Assembly: GCF_008728515.1 (NCBI RefSeq)
Contig: NC_044977.1
Location: 4,673,501 to 4,737,500, forward strand
Length of the DNA stretch: 64,000 nt
Direction: 5' to 3'
Source: Papio anubis
Lineage: Eukaryota > Chordata > Mammalia > Primates > Cercopithecidae
A program made the position numbers and the translations under genes. Below, piece by piece: positions 47,525 to 59,099 of the stretch (position 1 is the first letter of the stretch; each line of letters opens with the position of its first letter). The notes beneath the pieces were generated by a model. The model saw only the letters and a list, made by a program, of their open reading frames with translations. It did not search any database and was not told the DNA's origin.

Positions 47525-48023
47525 TGTGTTAGTTAGGGTTTACCAGAGAAACAGAACCAATGTATATTTATTATTCATATTTATTACAAGAATTTTCTGA
47601 CAAGATTATCAAGGCTGAGAAATCTCACCATCTGCTGTCTGCAAGCTGGAGAATCAGGAAGTTTGGTTGTGTTATTCTATCTCAGTCTGAAGGATAGGGA
47701 ATCAATAGAGGGAGTCCTCTGGTGTAAATCCTAGAATCTGGAAGTCTGAGAACCAGGAGTCCAATGTCCCAGGGCATGTGATGTCTCCTCCCCAGAAGAG
47801 AGACAGCAAATTTAATCTTCTTCTGCCTTTTTGTCCTATTTCAGCTCTTAATGAATTGGATGGTATCTACCTCCATTGGTGAGGAGGGATCTTCTTTACT
47901 TAGTCCACTGATTCAAATGCTAGTCTCTTCTGAAAATATTCTCATAAACACACTTAGAAATAATGTATTAACAGTAATCTGGGCATTTCTGAGTCCAGTG
48001 GATACGTAAAATTAACCATCACA
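47525..48023 (-). mobile_element. MLT2-type (ERV-L) solo LTR
   Basis: Plus-wise TGTGTTAGTTAGGGTTTACC, CATCTGCTGTCTGCAAGCTGG, TTCAAATGCTAGTCTCTTC and AAATTAACCATCACA match an inverted MLT2B-like LTR from end to end. Confidence 0.85.
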
Positions 48024-48213
48024 TATCACATACATATCAATCACATTTATCACTTCATCTCCTTTCACAATGGCACCCACTTAGTCAAAGTCAGGACGAT
48101 TACTTACTTAGAAAAATACAAAGCCATCTAACATACTAATTGTCACCTAAATGGATTTTCTGTTTAAATTGTTGTCCTACACCCATACCTGCTTAGTCCA
48201 TTCTGAACACTTT

Positions 48214-48230
48214 AGTAAAAATGAACTTTT
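48214..48230. repeat. L1 target-site duplication, left copy
   Basis: AGTAAAAATGAACTTTT, identical to 48788-48804 (17 bp). Confidence 0.92.
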
Positions 48231-48787
48231 TTTCCTTAAATTTTATTTTATTTTATTTTTTATTTATTTATTTATTTATTTTTTTGAGACGGAGTCTCGC
48301 TCTGTCACCCAGGCTGGAGTGCAGTGGCCGGATCTCAGCTTACTGCAAGCTCCGCCTCCCGGGTTCCCGCCATTCTCCGGCCTCAGCCTCCCGAGTAGCT
48401 GGGACTACAGGCGCCCGCCACCTCGCCCGGCTACTTTTTTTGTATTTCTTAATAGAGACGGGGTTTCACCGTGTTAGCCAGGATGGTCTCGATCTCCTGA
48501 CCTCGTGATCCGCCCGTCTCGGCCTCCCAAAGTGCTGGGATTACAGGCTTGAGCCACCGCGCCCGGCCTAAAATTTTATTTTTGTTTATTTATTTAACGT
48601 TCAGGGGTTTGTTACATAGGTAACCATGTGCCATGGTGGTTTGCTGCACCTATCAGCCCATCCCCTAGGTATTCAGCCCAGCCTGCATTAGCTCTCTCTC
48701 TAATGCTCTCCCTCTTCTGACAGGCCCCAGTGTGTATTGTTCCCCTCCCTGTGTCCGTGTGTTCTCATTGTTCATCTCCCACTTATA
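48231..48787 (-). mobile_element. 5'-truncated L1 3' end with a nested Alu
   Basis: A primate L1 3'UTR piece in minus direction. It starts in the T-rich tail and, after the Alu, reads GGTTTGTTACATAGGTAACCATG to CTCATTGTTCATCTCCCACTT. Only about 240 bp of L1 body remain. The exact 17-bp duplication on both sides shows that it is a separate target-primed insertion and not part of the neighbouring L1 at 49030. Confidence 0.92.
48251..48568 (-). mobile_element. Young Alu of the Old World monkey AluYR type
   Basis: Nearly intact AluY in minus direction. On the plus strand it has CAGTGGCCGGATCTCAGC, CCGCCACCTCGCCCGGCTA and ACAGGCTTGAGCCACC. These are the variants that I know from AluYR elements of macaques and other cercopithecids; human AluY normally has GATCGCGCCAC and GGCTCACGCC at these places. 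TAAATTTTATTTT-type sequence flanks it (about 48237-48249, and 48569-48582 with one extra A). It sits in the T-rich tail of the L1 at 48231. Low divergence means recent insertion. Confidence 0.93.
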
Positions 48788-48804
48788 AGTAAAAATGAAC
48801 TTTT
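48788..48804. repeat. L1 target-site duplication, right copy
   Basis: AGTAAAAATGAACTTTT, identical to 48214-48230. Confidence 0.92.
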
Positions 48805-50020
48805 AAAGAATTACTTTTTATGTAATTTCTCCTGCTTTACCTTTAGGGTAAATCCTTTAATAACTTTTATACAATTAAACATCCATCATGCATAAGGTAA
48901 AAAGAGGGTCACCATTGAAGATTCTGTTCTGATTATTATGCTATAAGAGCAATAAATAGTTTTATTTTTCTTATTGAAGCCAAATAAAGCTAAATAAATA
49001 TGAATCTGTAATGGCAGATTCTTTTTTAATTGAACTTATTTTCATCTTATTTTTTAAACTTTTAGGTTCAAGAGTTCACAGGTTTGTTATATAGGTAACT
49101 TGTGTCACAGGAGTTTGTCGTACAGCTTGTTTTGTCACCCAAGTACTAAGCCTAGTACTTCATAGCTATTTTTCCTGTTCCTCTCCCTGCTGCCACCCTC
49201 CACCCTCAAGCACACTCCAGTGTCTTTTGTTCCCCTTAGTGTCTCTGTGATCTTATTATTTAGCTTCTACTTATAAGTATGAACATGCAGTATTTTTCTG
49301 TTCCTGGGTTAGTTTACTAAGGATGATGGTGTCCTGCTCCATATATGTCCCTGCAAAGGACATGATCTCATTATTTTTTATACCTGCATAGTATTCCATC
49401 ATGTTTATGTATGACATTTTCTTTATTTAGTCTACCATTGATGGGCTTTTAGGTTGATTCTATGTTTTTGCTGTTGTGAAAAGTGCTGCAATGAGCATAC
49501 ATGTGCATTTTACCAAAAAAGTAAAATGATTTATACCCCTTTGAGCATATACCCAGTAACGGGATTGCTGGGTCAATTGGTACTTCTGTTTTTAGCTCTT
49601 TGAGGAATTGTCACACTGCGTTTAACAGTGGTCGAACTAATTTTTACTCCCACCAATATCATGATTCTTCCCTTTTCACTACAACCTCATCAACATGTTA
49701 CTTTTTAGTAATAGCCATTCTGACTGGTGTGAGATGATATCTCATTGTGGTTATGATTTGCATTTTTCTAATGATCAGTGATTTTGAGCTCTTTTTCATA
49801 TGATTGTTGGCCACATGTATGTCTTCTTTTGAAACATGTCTGTTCATGGTTTTTGCCCACTTTTTTATGGGATTGTTTTGTTCTTATGTATTTGTTTCTT
49901 CTTATACATTTCTCCTTATAAATCCTTGATGTTAGACCTTTGTCAGATGCACAGTTTGCAAATATTTTCTCCCATTCTGTTGGTTGCTTATTTACTCTGT
50001 TGATAGTTTCTTTGCTGTGC

Positions 50021-50033
50021 AGAAGCTCTTGAC
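50021..50033. repeat. Alu target-site duplication, left copy
   Basis: AGAAGCTCTTGAC; the right copy at 50340-50352 is AGAAGCTCTTAAC, one difference. Confidence 0.88.
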
Positions 50034-50339
50034 TTTATTTATTTATTTATTTATTTTTGAGATGGTATTTCGCTCTTGTTGCCAATGCTGGAGTATGATG
50101 GCTTGATCTCAGCTCACCAAAACCTCCACCTCCCAGGTTCAAGCAATTCTTCTGCCTCAGCCTCCCAAGTAGCTGAGATTATAGGTACGTATTACCACGC
50201 TCTGCTAATTTCGTATTTTTAGTAGAGATGGGGTTTCTCCGTGTTGGTCGGGTTGAGCTCAAACTTCTGACCTCAGGTGATCCGCCTGCTTCGGCCTCCC
50301 AAATTACTGGGATTACAGATGTGAGCCACCACACCGGGC
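50034..50339 (-). mobile_element. Alu nested in the L1 3' arm
   Basis: Full Alu in minus direction with a (TTTA)n tail (50034-50056), AluS/J-like divergence and a clear duplication of L1 sequence on both sides. The open frame 50179-50415 is translated Alu. Confidence 0.92.
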
Positions 50340-50484
50340 AGAAGCTCTTAACATTAATTAGCTTATACTTGTCAATTTTTGATTTTGACGTGACTGCTTT
50401 TGGCATCTTCATCATAAAATCTGTGCCAATTCCTTTGTCCAGAATGGTCTTGCCTAAATGAACAGTATTGCCTGGATCAACAAA

Positions 50485-52385
50485 TTCAGGGTTTTTTTAA
50501 AAAAAAAATTTTAGTAAGATAGATAGACCACTAATAGACTAATAAAGAAGAAAAGAGAGAAGATCCAAATCAACACAATTAGAAATGACAATGGGTTGCC
50601 ACTGACCCCACAGAAATAAAAATAGCCAGCCTGGACTACTATGAACACCTGTATGCACACAAACTAGAAAATTTGGAGGACATAAATAAATTTCTGGAGA
50701 TATACAGTCTCCCAAGAGTGAGCCAGGAAGAAATTGATTCCCTAAACAAACCAATAATGAGCTCCAAAATTGAATTTGTAATAAATAGCTCGATGATCTA
50801 AAAAAAGTCCAAAAGTCCAGGATCAGATGTATTCACAGCCAAATTTTATCAGATGTACAAAGAGGAGCTGGTACCACTCCTACTGAAACTACAGGAAAAA
50901 AATTGATAACCAAGAAATCCTCCCCAACTCATTCTGTGAGACCAACATTATCCTGATACCAAAACCTGGAAAAGACACAACACTGAAAAAAAACTTCAGG
51001 CTAATATTCTTGATGAACATTGATGTAGAAATTCTCAACAAAATACTTGCAAACCAAATCCAGCAGCACATAGAAAAACTAATCCATCACGGTCATGTAG
51101 GTTTTATGCCTGGGATGCAAGGTTGGTTCAACACATGCAAATCAATAAATGTGATTCATTTCTAAATAGAACTAAAAATAAAAGCCATGTAATCATCTCA
51201 GATAGATTCAGAAAAGGCTTTTGATAGAATCCAACATAGCTTCCTTTTAAAAACTATCAATCTACTATGTATTGAAGGAACATACCTTAAAATAATAAGA
51301 GCCTTCTATGACAAACCCATAGCCAACATTAGATTGAGTGAGCAAAAACTGGAAGCATTCCCCTTGAAAACTGGCACAAAGCAAGGATGCCCTCTTTCAC
51401 CACTCCTTTTCAATATAGTATTGGATACCATGGCCGGGTCAATCAGGCAAGAGAAAGAAAGAAAGGGCATCCAAAAATGAAGAGAGAAAAATCAGACTAC
51501 TTTTGTTTGCAGATGGCATGTTTCTATACTTAGAAAACCCCATAGTCTTGACCTAAAAGCTCCTTCAGCTAACAACTTCAACAAAGTTTCAGCATAGAAA
51601 CTCAACATGCAAAAATCATGAGCATTCCTATACACCAACAAGAGCCAAGCTGAGAGCCAAATCAAGAAGATAATCGCATTCACAACTGCAACAAAAATAA
51701 AATACCTAGGAATACAGCTAACCAGGGAGGTTTAAGATCTCTACAATGAGAACTGCAAAATACTGCTCAAAGAAATCAAAGATGACATAAACAAATAGAA
51801 TAACATTTTATGCTCTTGTATTGGAAGAATCAACATCATTAAAATGGCCATACTGCCCAAAGCAATTTATAGATTCAATGCTGTACCTATCAAACTATGA
51901 AGAACATTCTTTACAGAACTAGAAAAAAAAAAAAAAAAAACTATCTTAAGTTTCATCTGCAACCAAAAAGAACCCAAATAGCCAAGGCAATCCTAAGCAA
52001 AAATAATAAAGCTAAAGACATTATGTTACCTGACTTCAAACTATACTACAGAGCTGCAGTAACCAAAACAGCATAGTACTGGTACAAAAACAGACACATG
52101 GACCAATGAAACAGAACAGAGAACACAGAAATAAGGCCACACACCTACAACCATCTGATCTTTGACAAAACTGACAAAAAGAAGCAATGAGGAAAGCTCT
52201 CCCTATTCAATAAATGGTGCTAGGATGACTGGTTAGCCATATGTAGAAGATGGAACCTGGACCCCTTCCTTATACAATACACAAAAATCAATTCAAGATG
52301 TATTAAAGGTTTAAATGTAAAACCTAAAACTATAAAACCCTGGAAGATAACCTAGGCAATAACATTCTGGGCATAGGAACTTGTA
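50485..52385 (+). mobile_element. Inverted 5' arm (ORF2 RT and following) of the second L1
   Basis: Plus-strand ORF2 from the region before the RT domain (AGACTAATAAAGAAGAAAAG) through RT to the C-terminal part, ending near ACCTAGGCAATAACATTCTGG at about 52380. That is the same ORF2 position where the minus arm starts. The RT box reads FADG instead of FADD (51506-51517), so one catalytic aspartate is lost. An A run at 51925-51942 and many stops show decay. The inner junction (about 50461-50490) has a short unassigned filler. Confidence 0.87.
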
Positions 52386-55300
52386 TGTATGTTTTAATCC
52401 ATACAATATTGTGTCTACTTGAGATAGGGGTACTCTCTTAAGACTATACTCTTTTGGAATTGTGGAGATGTTGGCTAAAGGACACAAAATTTCAATTAGA
52501 CAGGAGAAGTAAGTTCAATACATTTGTTATTTGTCAAAGTAACCACAGGAAATGGCAATATATTATATATTTTAAAATTGCTAAAAGTGTAGCTGTGAAG
52601 TGTTATCATAACAAAATAAATATGTGAAGTAATACATTTGTGAAATATCTTGATTTAGCTATTCTTTAACATATATGTATATCAAAACAGCATGTTGAAC
52701 ACCATAAAAATATACAATTTTTACTTGTCAGTTTAAAAAGACACTATTCTCTTTTCTCTTTGGGGAAAAGGTAACAGGCAGAGCATATAAAACTATAAAA
52801 ATATCAAAATTCTTTAAATAGTAAATTTAGGTTTGTTTAAAACATATTATAGTGTATTTGATATTTTATATGCTCCCAATAGATTTTCCAGAATAATGAG
52901 ATTTCCTAGCATCATCAGCACCTTTCCTTTTGGCACATGATAGTTCTTGAAAAAGATTTTTTTTTTTCCCAGTTTTTTTCCTCCTATTATTCACATCTTT
53001 TCTATGTTTTTTTCTCAGAGGTATTTATGTGCTCTCTGTTACCTATTTATATGAGCACTAACCTCAGAAATAATTTTAAAGGCAATTTATAGTTACAACC
53101 TTCTAAGAAAAGAGAAATTATACATGCTTCATATCTGTACATATACATCATAGTATAAAAATGCTAAAGGTGTGCAATGAAAATTGCCACTCCCCGATTT
53201 TGCTTATCTTGGATGTGATGAAAATGCTGTTTGTGCCTTAATTAAAGCATAACTTGAAAACTAATAGGCCTTTTCCACATATTTCATTTGTAACAGTTTG
53301 TTGGGTTGAAAACTCATATTAAAAGAGCTTCTTCATAACTGGTATTCAATCTAGGTTATTTATGCTATTTTATGGAGCAGTTTAGTAGAAAACTATATTT
53401 GGTAAAGAAATAGAGATCTAATTTTTGAAGGAGATTTTAAAAATATTTTGAAATTATTTTCTCCTTAATTTTGAATATCTGCAATTAATAGTCTAGTGTA
53501 AGAATTATTTAATTTCTTAATTTTAGAACTATGCCATAATAATACATCATTGTAATAACATTAATATTTTCAAGTCTAAGTTGTTATTATTGCAGAGTTG
53601 CCCAAGACATTAAATATGCCCCAATGCTATTCCTATAACAATGTGATTTTTTTTTTCATTTGACTGAATGGGAATTTTTGCTGATAATAAACAAGCAAAC
53701 GGCTTTTAAATTTTGCTAATAATAAAGAGACACAATGCCTTTAAGTTAAAAAATTTTTATGTTTGCTTGCAGCTGCATAAAATCATATCTACTAATACAT
53801 CAGAATAATTTTATAATTATGGTTGACTCAATAATACAGAATATCATCTGTAGAAGATATCTCATAAGATTTCAGGAAAATTAATAGAAATGAAAAAAAT
53901 TGGAAGTTGAATATTCATGTAATTGCAATTCAAATATGTAGTCAATGTTTAGTTATGAAGAATAATTCTTAGACAATTCCAGGTTGCCATGTTCATCGTA
54001 GTAAAGCTTTTTATTATGTATGTGTCATTTATTTTTAGCTCACAGCCTAGATGATAGACATTTAAGAAAAGCGCATAATCTAGATGTTAAATGTGGATTA
54101 GATTTTTGCATTTGGTGTAACACAGTCTGCTGGGCTAATGCTGATGATTTAACAAGGGCAATTATTCTTTATTGAAAAGTACTACATCATAATATGTACT
54201 GTTCTCGTTAGAACCAGTTATATGATTATAATTAAGAACTAAATGGTATGCTGCTGTGTACTCTCTCTTTTATCATGGCAAGCTCTAAAAGAGGAATAGC
54301 AGTCACAGATGAAAACCATGTCCCTTATGTTTCTGAAGGAACTAATAGCACCCTTTGGAGTTGCTAATTGGCAAAAATCTGCAACCACCGGCTTTTGAGG
54401 TACGGTTACCATGGAAAACTTGCTTTGAAGTTGGCACTTGTGAATATTTGACTTAATTTTCTTTCCAAGTTTAGGGACTGGATGAAAAACATGATCATTC
54501 TTTCACAGAGAAGTCACTCTTGAAAAGTCCAATAAGTGATTGCCATCACAGTAGTTATAGGTGTTCATTTAGGGGATGAGTGAGCTAATCCCCAAAAATA
54601 TGTGCCTAATAGTGCATAGTTCTTTTCAATCTCTATTTTTTTGTTTTTGCTTTTGTTTTTATTTTTAATTTTTATAGATACATAACAGTTTGTATGGTCC
54701 ATAAAATGATACTATTTTAATGTCATTTTCTACTGCTATATGAAGTTCAATGATAAACTAAATCAAATTTCCCCAATATAGAAATATTAAATATATAGGT
54801 TGAAAACACAGTGTTTAATTGCTTGTGGTCTTGTGAATGGAGAACATTTCACAAAGTATGTGACTATTTCCTAAGATTTATTCATCTTGTGCCTTCTCAG
54901 GTTATCATAAACCAAACAATGGGATTTATGGACAAATGTTAAGTTTTAAAATAGTATATTTATAACAAGAAGATAGTTTACATTTACTTTTAAGCTACAA
55001 AACAAGTGTTAGACTCTTTAAATTTGTACTTACAGGATTCTTACATGAAATATGTAAAGCAGATGTTCAAATCAAATAGACACATAGCATACACTTGAAT
55101 ATGTGGATAAAAAGAGACATGTATTTAAAAAGGGAATGTAACAAAACAGCAAGTGAAGAAAAATTGAAGAGTGAACAAAGTGCTGTAATATAGTAAAACC
55201 AACTTAGAATACAGTAAGGCAGTTCACTGGAACACACTTTCATGTGCTGTTTCCTCCTTTCCCAGGCAAGTAGCACTTCCATGCAATTTCTTGACAATAA

Positions 55301-57154
55301 GCAAAGTAATATTTTGAAATTTATACAAAGGGTATGTAAGTTTATCAGACTAAGATAATAGACAAATTTGAAAATAGTTTATTAAATAGAAGACAATATT
55401 TGTACAAAGAAAGCAAATATAAGTAGGTGTACAAATGTTTCTAATTTTGTGATGCTTTGTAGTCCTGGATTAAAACATAGATTGACTGATATTGATCAAT
55501 TTCCTGTGGGATCTAAATCAACTTTATAAATAGAACAACCACTGTTTAATAATGTCCCTTGCATTTTTTCTTGTTTCGGTTTCTTTAAAATAGACCAGAA
55601 CTGTTGTATGTGAAAAACTCAACCTGATATTTATTTACGTTGTAAATTTTAAAAAAGCAAAAATAAAATGATATCCATTGTTTTGTTTTTACTATATTTT
55701 GTTATGTTTAATAACTCAGATTTGTTTTTTAAAAATCGCATATTTATTAATGCTGACATGTATTACCTTTCAAAGACATTATTTTAAATAATTGCTTAAA
55801 AATAATTTAGTTATTTTGCATTATACTTTCTGATCTGTAAAATTATTACATTAATTTTTTAAGGTTATATCACAAATAAGTAGAAAAGGTAAATTAAGAA
55901 CATTGATGAAAAGATTAGACAAGTGTTTTCCTACTTAAATCTCAAAACAACAAAAAGGTAATATAAGACATTACGCATTACTCATCTAAAGCTTTTGAGA
56001 AACAATTATCTGAATAAAAGTAGTAATGGTCACAAGATTTTAAGCTTTTTCAGAAAAGAGATTATCTCTTACTCATATTTTATCCTCTAATGTTCCTTCC
56101 TAGTAAGTTTTCAGTAAACATTTTTTAAAATTACAGCTTCTTAAACAACAGTATTAAAAGCAGTAATTTACACCTGGAATATTTTTAGAGTATTTCAAAG
56201 TCATATATTTATGAGGGTATTATAGAGAAATCAGTTCCTGCTTCAATGACTTTCATAAAATAAGTGGGATTAAATCTTGGTGTCGTGGCTTTCTGAAAGT
56301 AATGAATTAGGCATCTGTTTATTCTGCAACATGTTTAGTGTTAGTTTTATCATCTATAATTTGAAGAAATAAATTGTACTCTAAACAATGGATTGCTCTT
56401 AGGATTAAATGAGTTGATAGGTCCTAAGAGCTTCCAGTAATATTGGCATGTAATTGGCATTTGGAAAGTTTTTGTTTTTCTTTATGTATATTCAGACTGT
56501 GAATAGTATATATTATGTGTTAGGGTGCATAGACACATATTTTTAGTTCTTACTAAGGATACAAATTTTAATTATGAAAATTCTTCACAATATTTCAAAA
56601 CCCTTTACCTTTCATCATTTAAGGCCCTCACAAATATCCAGATATAAACATGAAAGATAAATTTTTTCTTGTATTTTTTAAACAGATTAGTTTATTGACA
56701 GTTCAAGTAGTTAAGCAAAATAACCAACTATACACATCCTAAGAAATAAGAAAGTTTGAAAAATCTAGATTTCTAAGTTCCATTGATTTTTGTTCTATGA
56801 TTGCAATGGTGAATATTAATAATAGATTTTGCATATCTGTCAATCAATACAAATTGTCACATAAAACTTCAAGGTATAATAGGTGCAATTTGATGTTCTC
56901 TTTGTTTGAAAATTATAACATAATTTATATTAAAATTTTTGTTCAATGATATAAGCTCTAACCTACTCAAAGTAGAATTTTTGAAAAAAAACATATATGT
57001 TCTTTTAAACTAAATTTTTACATCAATTTCACCATACATTTATCAAAGTTCTAACACTATTCAAGTAAAACATACTTCTTATTTTGTTAAAACATTGTCC
57101 AGCAAATGAATAATTATTCCTCGACTTGTCAAACATTTTGAAATCTGACTTTCA
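52386..57154. other. Long stretch without recognised insertions
   Basis: About 4.8 kb of AT-rich sequence in which I see no Alu, L1, LTR or gene. A weak MIR-like piece lies at 56335-56470 (GTTTTATCATCTATAATTTGAAG, TCTTAGGATTAAATGAGTTG). It has T-rich runs near 52949-52985 and 53648-53658. The parts at 53160-53340 and 54180-54560 are of more balanced composition and could hold non-coding elements; nothing in the sequence alone proves this. Confidence 0.5.
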
Positions 57155-57168
57155 AAACCTAAATTATG
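57155..57168. repeat. Alu target-site duplication, left copy
   Basis: AAACCTAAATTATG, identical to 57461-57474. Confidence 0.93.
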
Positions 57169-57460
57169 GGTTGGGTATGGGGGCTGACACCTGTAATCCC
57201 AGCACTTTGGGAGGCCAAGACAGGTGGAACACTTGAGGCTGGCCAACATGGTGAAACCCCCTCTCCATTAAAAATACAAAAAATCAGCCAGGTGTGGTGG
57301 TGCACACTTGTAGACCCAGCTACTCAGGAGGCTGAAGTATGAGAATCGCTGGAACCCACGATATGCAGGTTTCTGTGAGCCAACATCAGGCCACTGCGCT
57401 CCAGCCTGGGTGACAGAATGAGACTCCGTCTCAAAATATAGCAATAAAAACAACAACAAT
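57169..57460 (+). mobile_element. Alu with internal deletion and exact target duplication
   Basis: Plus-strand Alu, GGTTGGGTATGGGGGCTGAC to an A-rich tail with CAACAA. In the left arm CACTTGAGG is joined to CTGGCCAAC, so about 20 bp (the TCAGGAGTTCGAGACCAGC part) are missing. A 14-bp perfect duplication flanks it. Confidence 0.93.
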
Positions 57461-57474
57461 AAACCTAAATTATG

Positions 57475-58463
57475 TAACATTGTTTCTGTACTTGTCACTT
57501 CAAAATTGCATATCATAAAAATTGTGTCAATATCATTTTGATATTGATTGATGTCTTTTTTATGAATTTATAATGTTAACGTTTATGGCAATAGTATATA
57601 ATAATTTATCTGTATGATTTCTGAAGATGAAGAAAACAATTTAAATTATTATTATTTTGGGGTATATATGAATTTTTTAACTTTTACCTTTTACCAAATA
57701 TGACATTAATTTTGACATTAATTTTCTTTCAAAGCTCCAAACATAATGCGGAGATGCTTCCATGCCCATATGCGTAGGTATACCTCACTGCATGTTAGTG
57801 ATGGTATTCCATTACATAAAGACATCATTGAATTTTTAGTACTTTCTTACACATACACACGAATTCAATTTTATAATGTTTGTGTAATGTACCCAGTTAT
57901 AAGACGTGACCATTACCTCATTCTTGCTACAACCCGGGTTTGAGTAACCCACCCGGTTCCACTTGTATTCTGCCTGGCAATCCTCTATCTATTTTGCTGA
58001 GCACTGAGACATGCAAACTGGACTCTCAGGGGGACAGATATTAAGTATAAACTTGGAGAGAATGTTGTCCTTCTCTCATATAAATATCATCTTGTGCTAT
58101 AGTTTTCTGAAAGTAAACCTTTCTCTTACTGCAATCTAGGCATGTGTCCATCATATCACACTCAGAAACTTTGGCCCACCCCATACATAAATATGATGGC
58201 CTTCTCTGTGAACCATGGTAGTCATTTATTTATGTATTTACTTTTAAATAATAGGACAACTGCTTGTTCCCATGCCAATTGACTTCTTTGGCATCAGTTC
58301 CAAAGGGTAAGCATAGCAATGTCTGAAGCATCAGAGATGGAATGTGGTTTCCCTTTGTTGAGGGGCCCCAGTTTCCATACAGTTATCCTAGTGGTGTGTT
58401 CATGACACAGATTTACCAAGTATGTCCAGGTTTCTTTAAATTCCACCAACATCAAAATGAGCT
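57475..58463. other. Unassigned DNA
   Basis: Nothing recognised; open frames are short. Confidence 0.5.
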
Positions 58464-58930
58464 TGATCACGGTTAATTTTATGTGTTATCTTGGCTAGGA
58501 CACAGGGTGCTCAGATGTTTGTTCAAACTTCATTCTGGGTGTTTCTGCAAGGGTGTTTTTTGGATAGGATAAACATCTAAATTAGTGGACTTTGCGTAAA
58601 GAAGATTGCTCTCCGTAATGTGAGTGGACTTCGGGTCAGCTGAAAGTCTCCATAGAAAAAAAAGACTGCCCAGCCAGGAGCGAAGGAGAATTCTTTAGCA
58701 GATTGCCTTCGTATTTCATCTGGAGCATTGGCTCTTGTGGGTTCTGCAGCAGAATGCCTTTTGGACTGGAACATCAGCTCTTCCTGGGTCTCCAGTTTGC
58801 TGACCCACCCTGTAGACTTTGGACTTCCCAGAGTCCATAATAGTGTGAGTCAGTTCTTTATAATACATCTTCATCAATTTATATGCATATCCTATTGATT
58901 ATGTTTTTCTGGAAAACTCTGATAATACTA
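58464..58930 (+). mobile_element. MLT2-type (ERV-L) solo LTR
   Basis: TGATCACGGTTAATTTTATG, CATTCTGGGTGTTTCTGC, GGAACATCAGCTCTTCCTGG, CTCCAGTTTGCTGACC, CATAATAGTGTGAGTCAG and GTTTTTCTGGAAAACTCTGATAATAC follow an MLT2B-like LTR in order. The poly(A) signal is degraded (ATAATACATC). AGCT before and after is only a weak duplication candidate. Confidence 0.86.
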
Positions 58931-59018
58931 GCTTTGTTAATAAATAAGCTAGCTTTCCATTTCATATTGTGGCTATATATAATAGAGCATTTCTTTGATA
59001 CTCATTATTTATTTGTAA

Positions 59019-59099
59019 TGTGTGTATGTGTGTGTATGTATATATACTATATATCCTGTATATATATACACACACATATATATCCTATATATATATAAA
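59019..59099. repeat. (TG)n/(TA)n microsatellite
   Basis: GTGTATG and TATATA runs, partly self-complementary (TATATACACACACATATATAT). Confidence 0.93.

Larger units (their letters stand above)
49030..50470 (-). mobile_element. L1 3' arm (3'UTR and ORF2 end) of a second twin-primed insertion
   Basis: Minus-strand L1 from a degraded T-rich tail (about 49030-49062) through 3'UTR (GTTCACAGGTTTGTTATATAGG) and the ORF2 C-terminus (GTTTTTGCCCACTTTTTTATGG; TTTGCTGTGCAGAAGCTC). It is split by an Alu at 50034-50339. It ends near GTCTTGCCTAAATG, after which L1 runs in the opposite direction. Confidence 0.87.

Noticed and set aside
48151..48508. 108- and 95-codon frames
   Set aside because: Translated antisense AluYR; not a gene.
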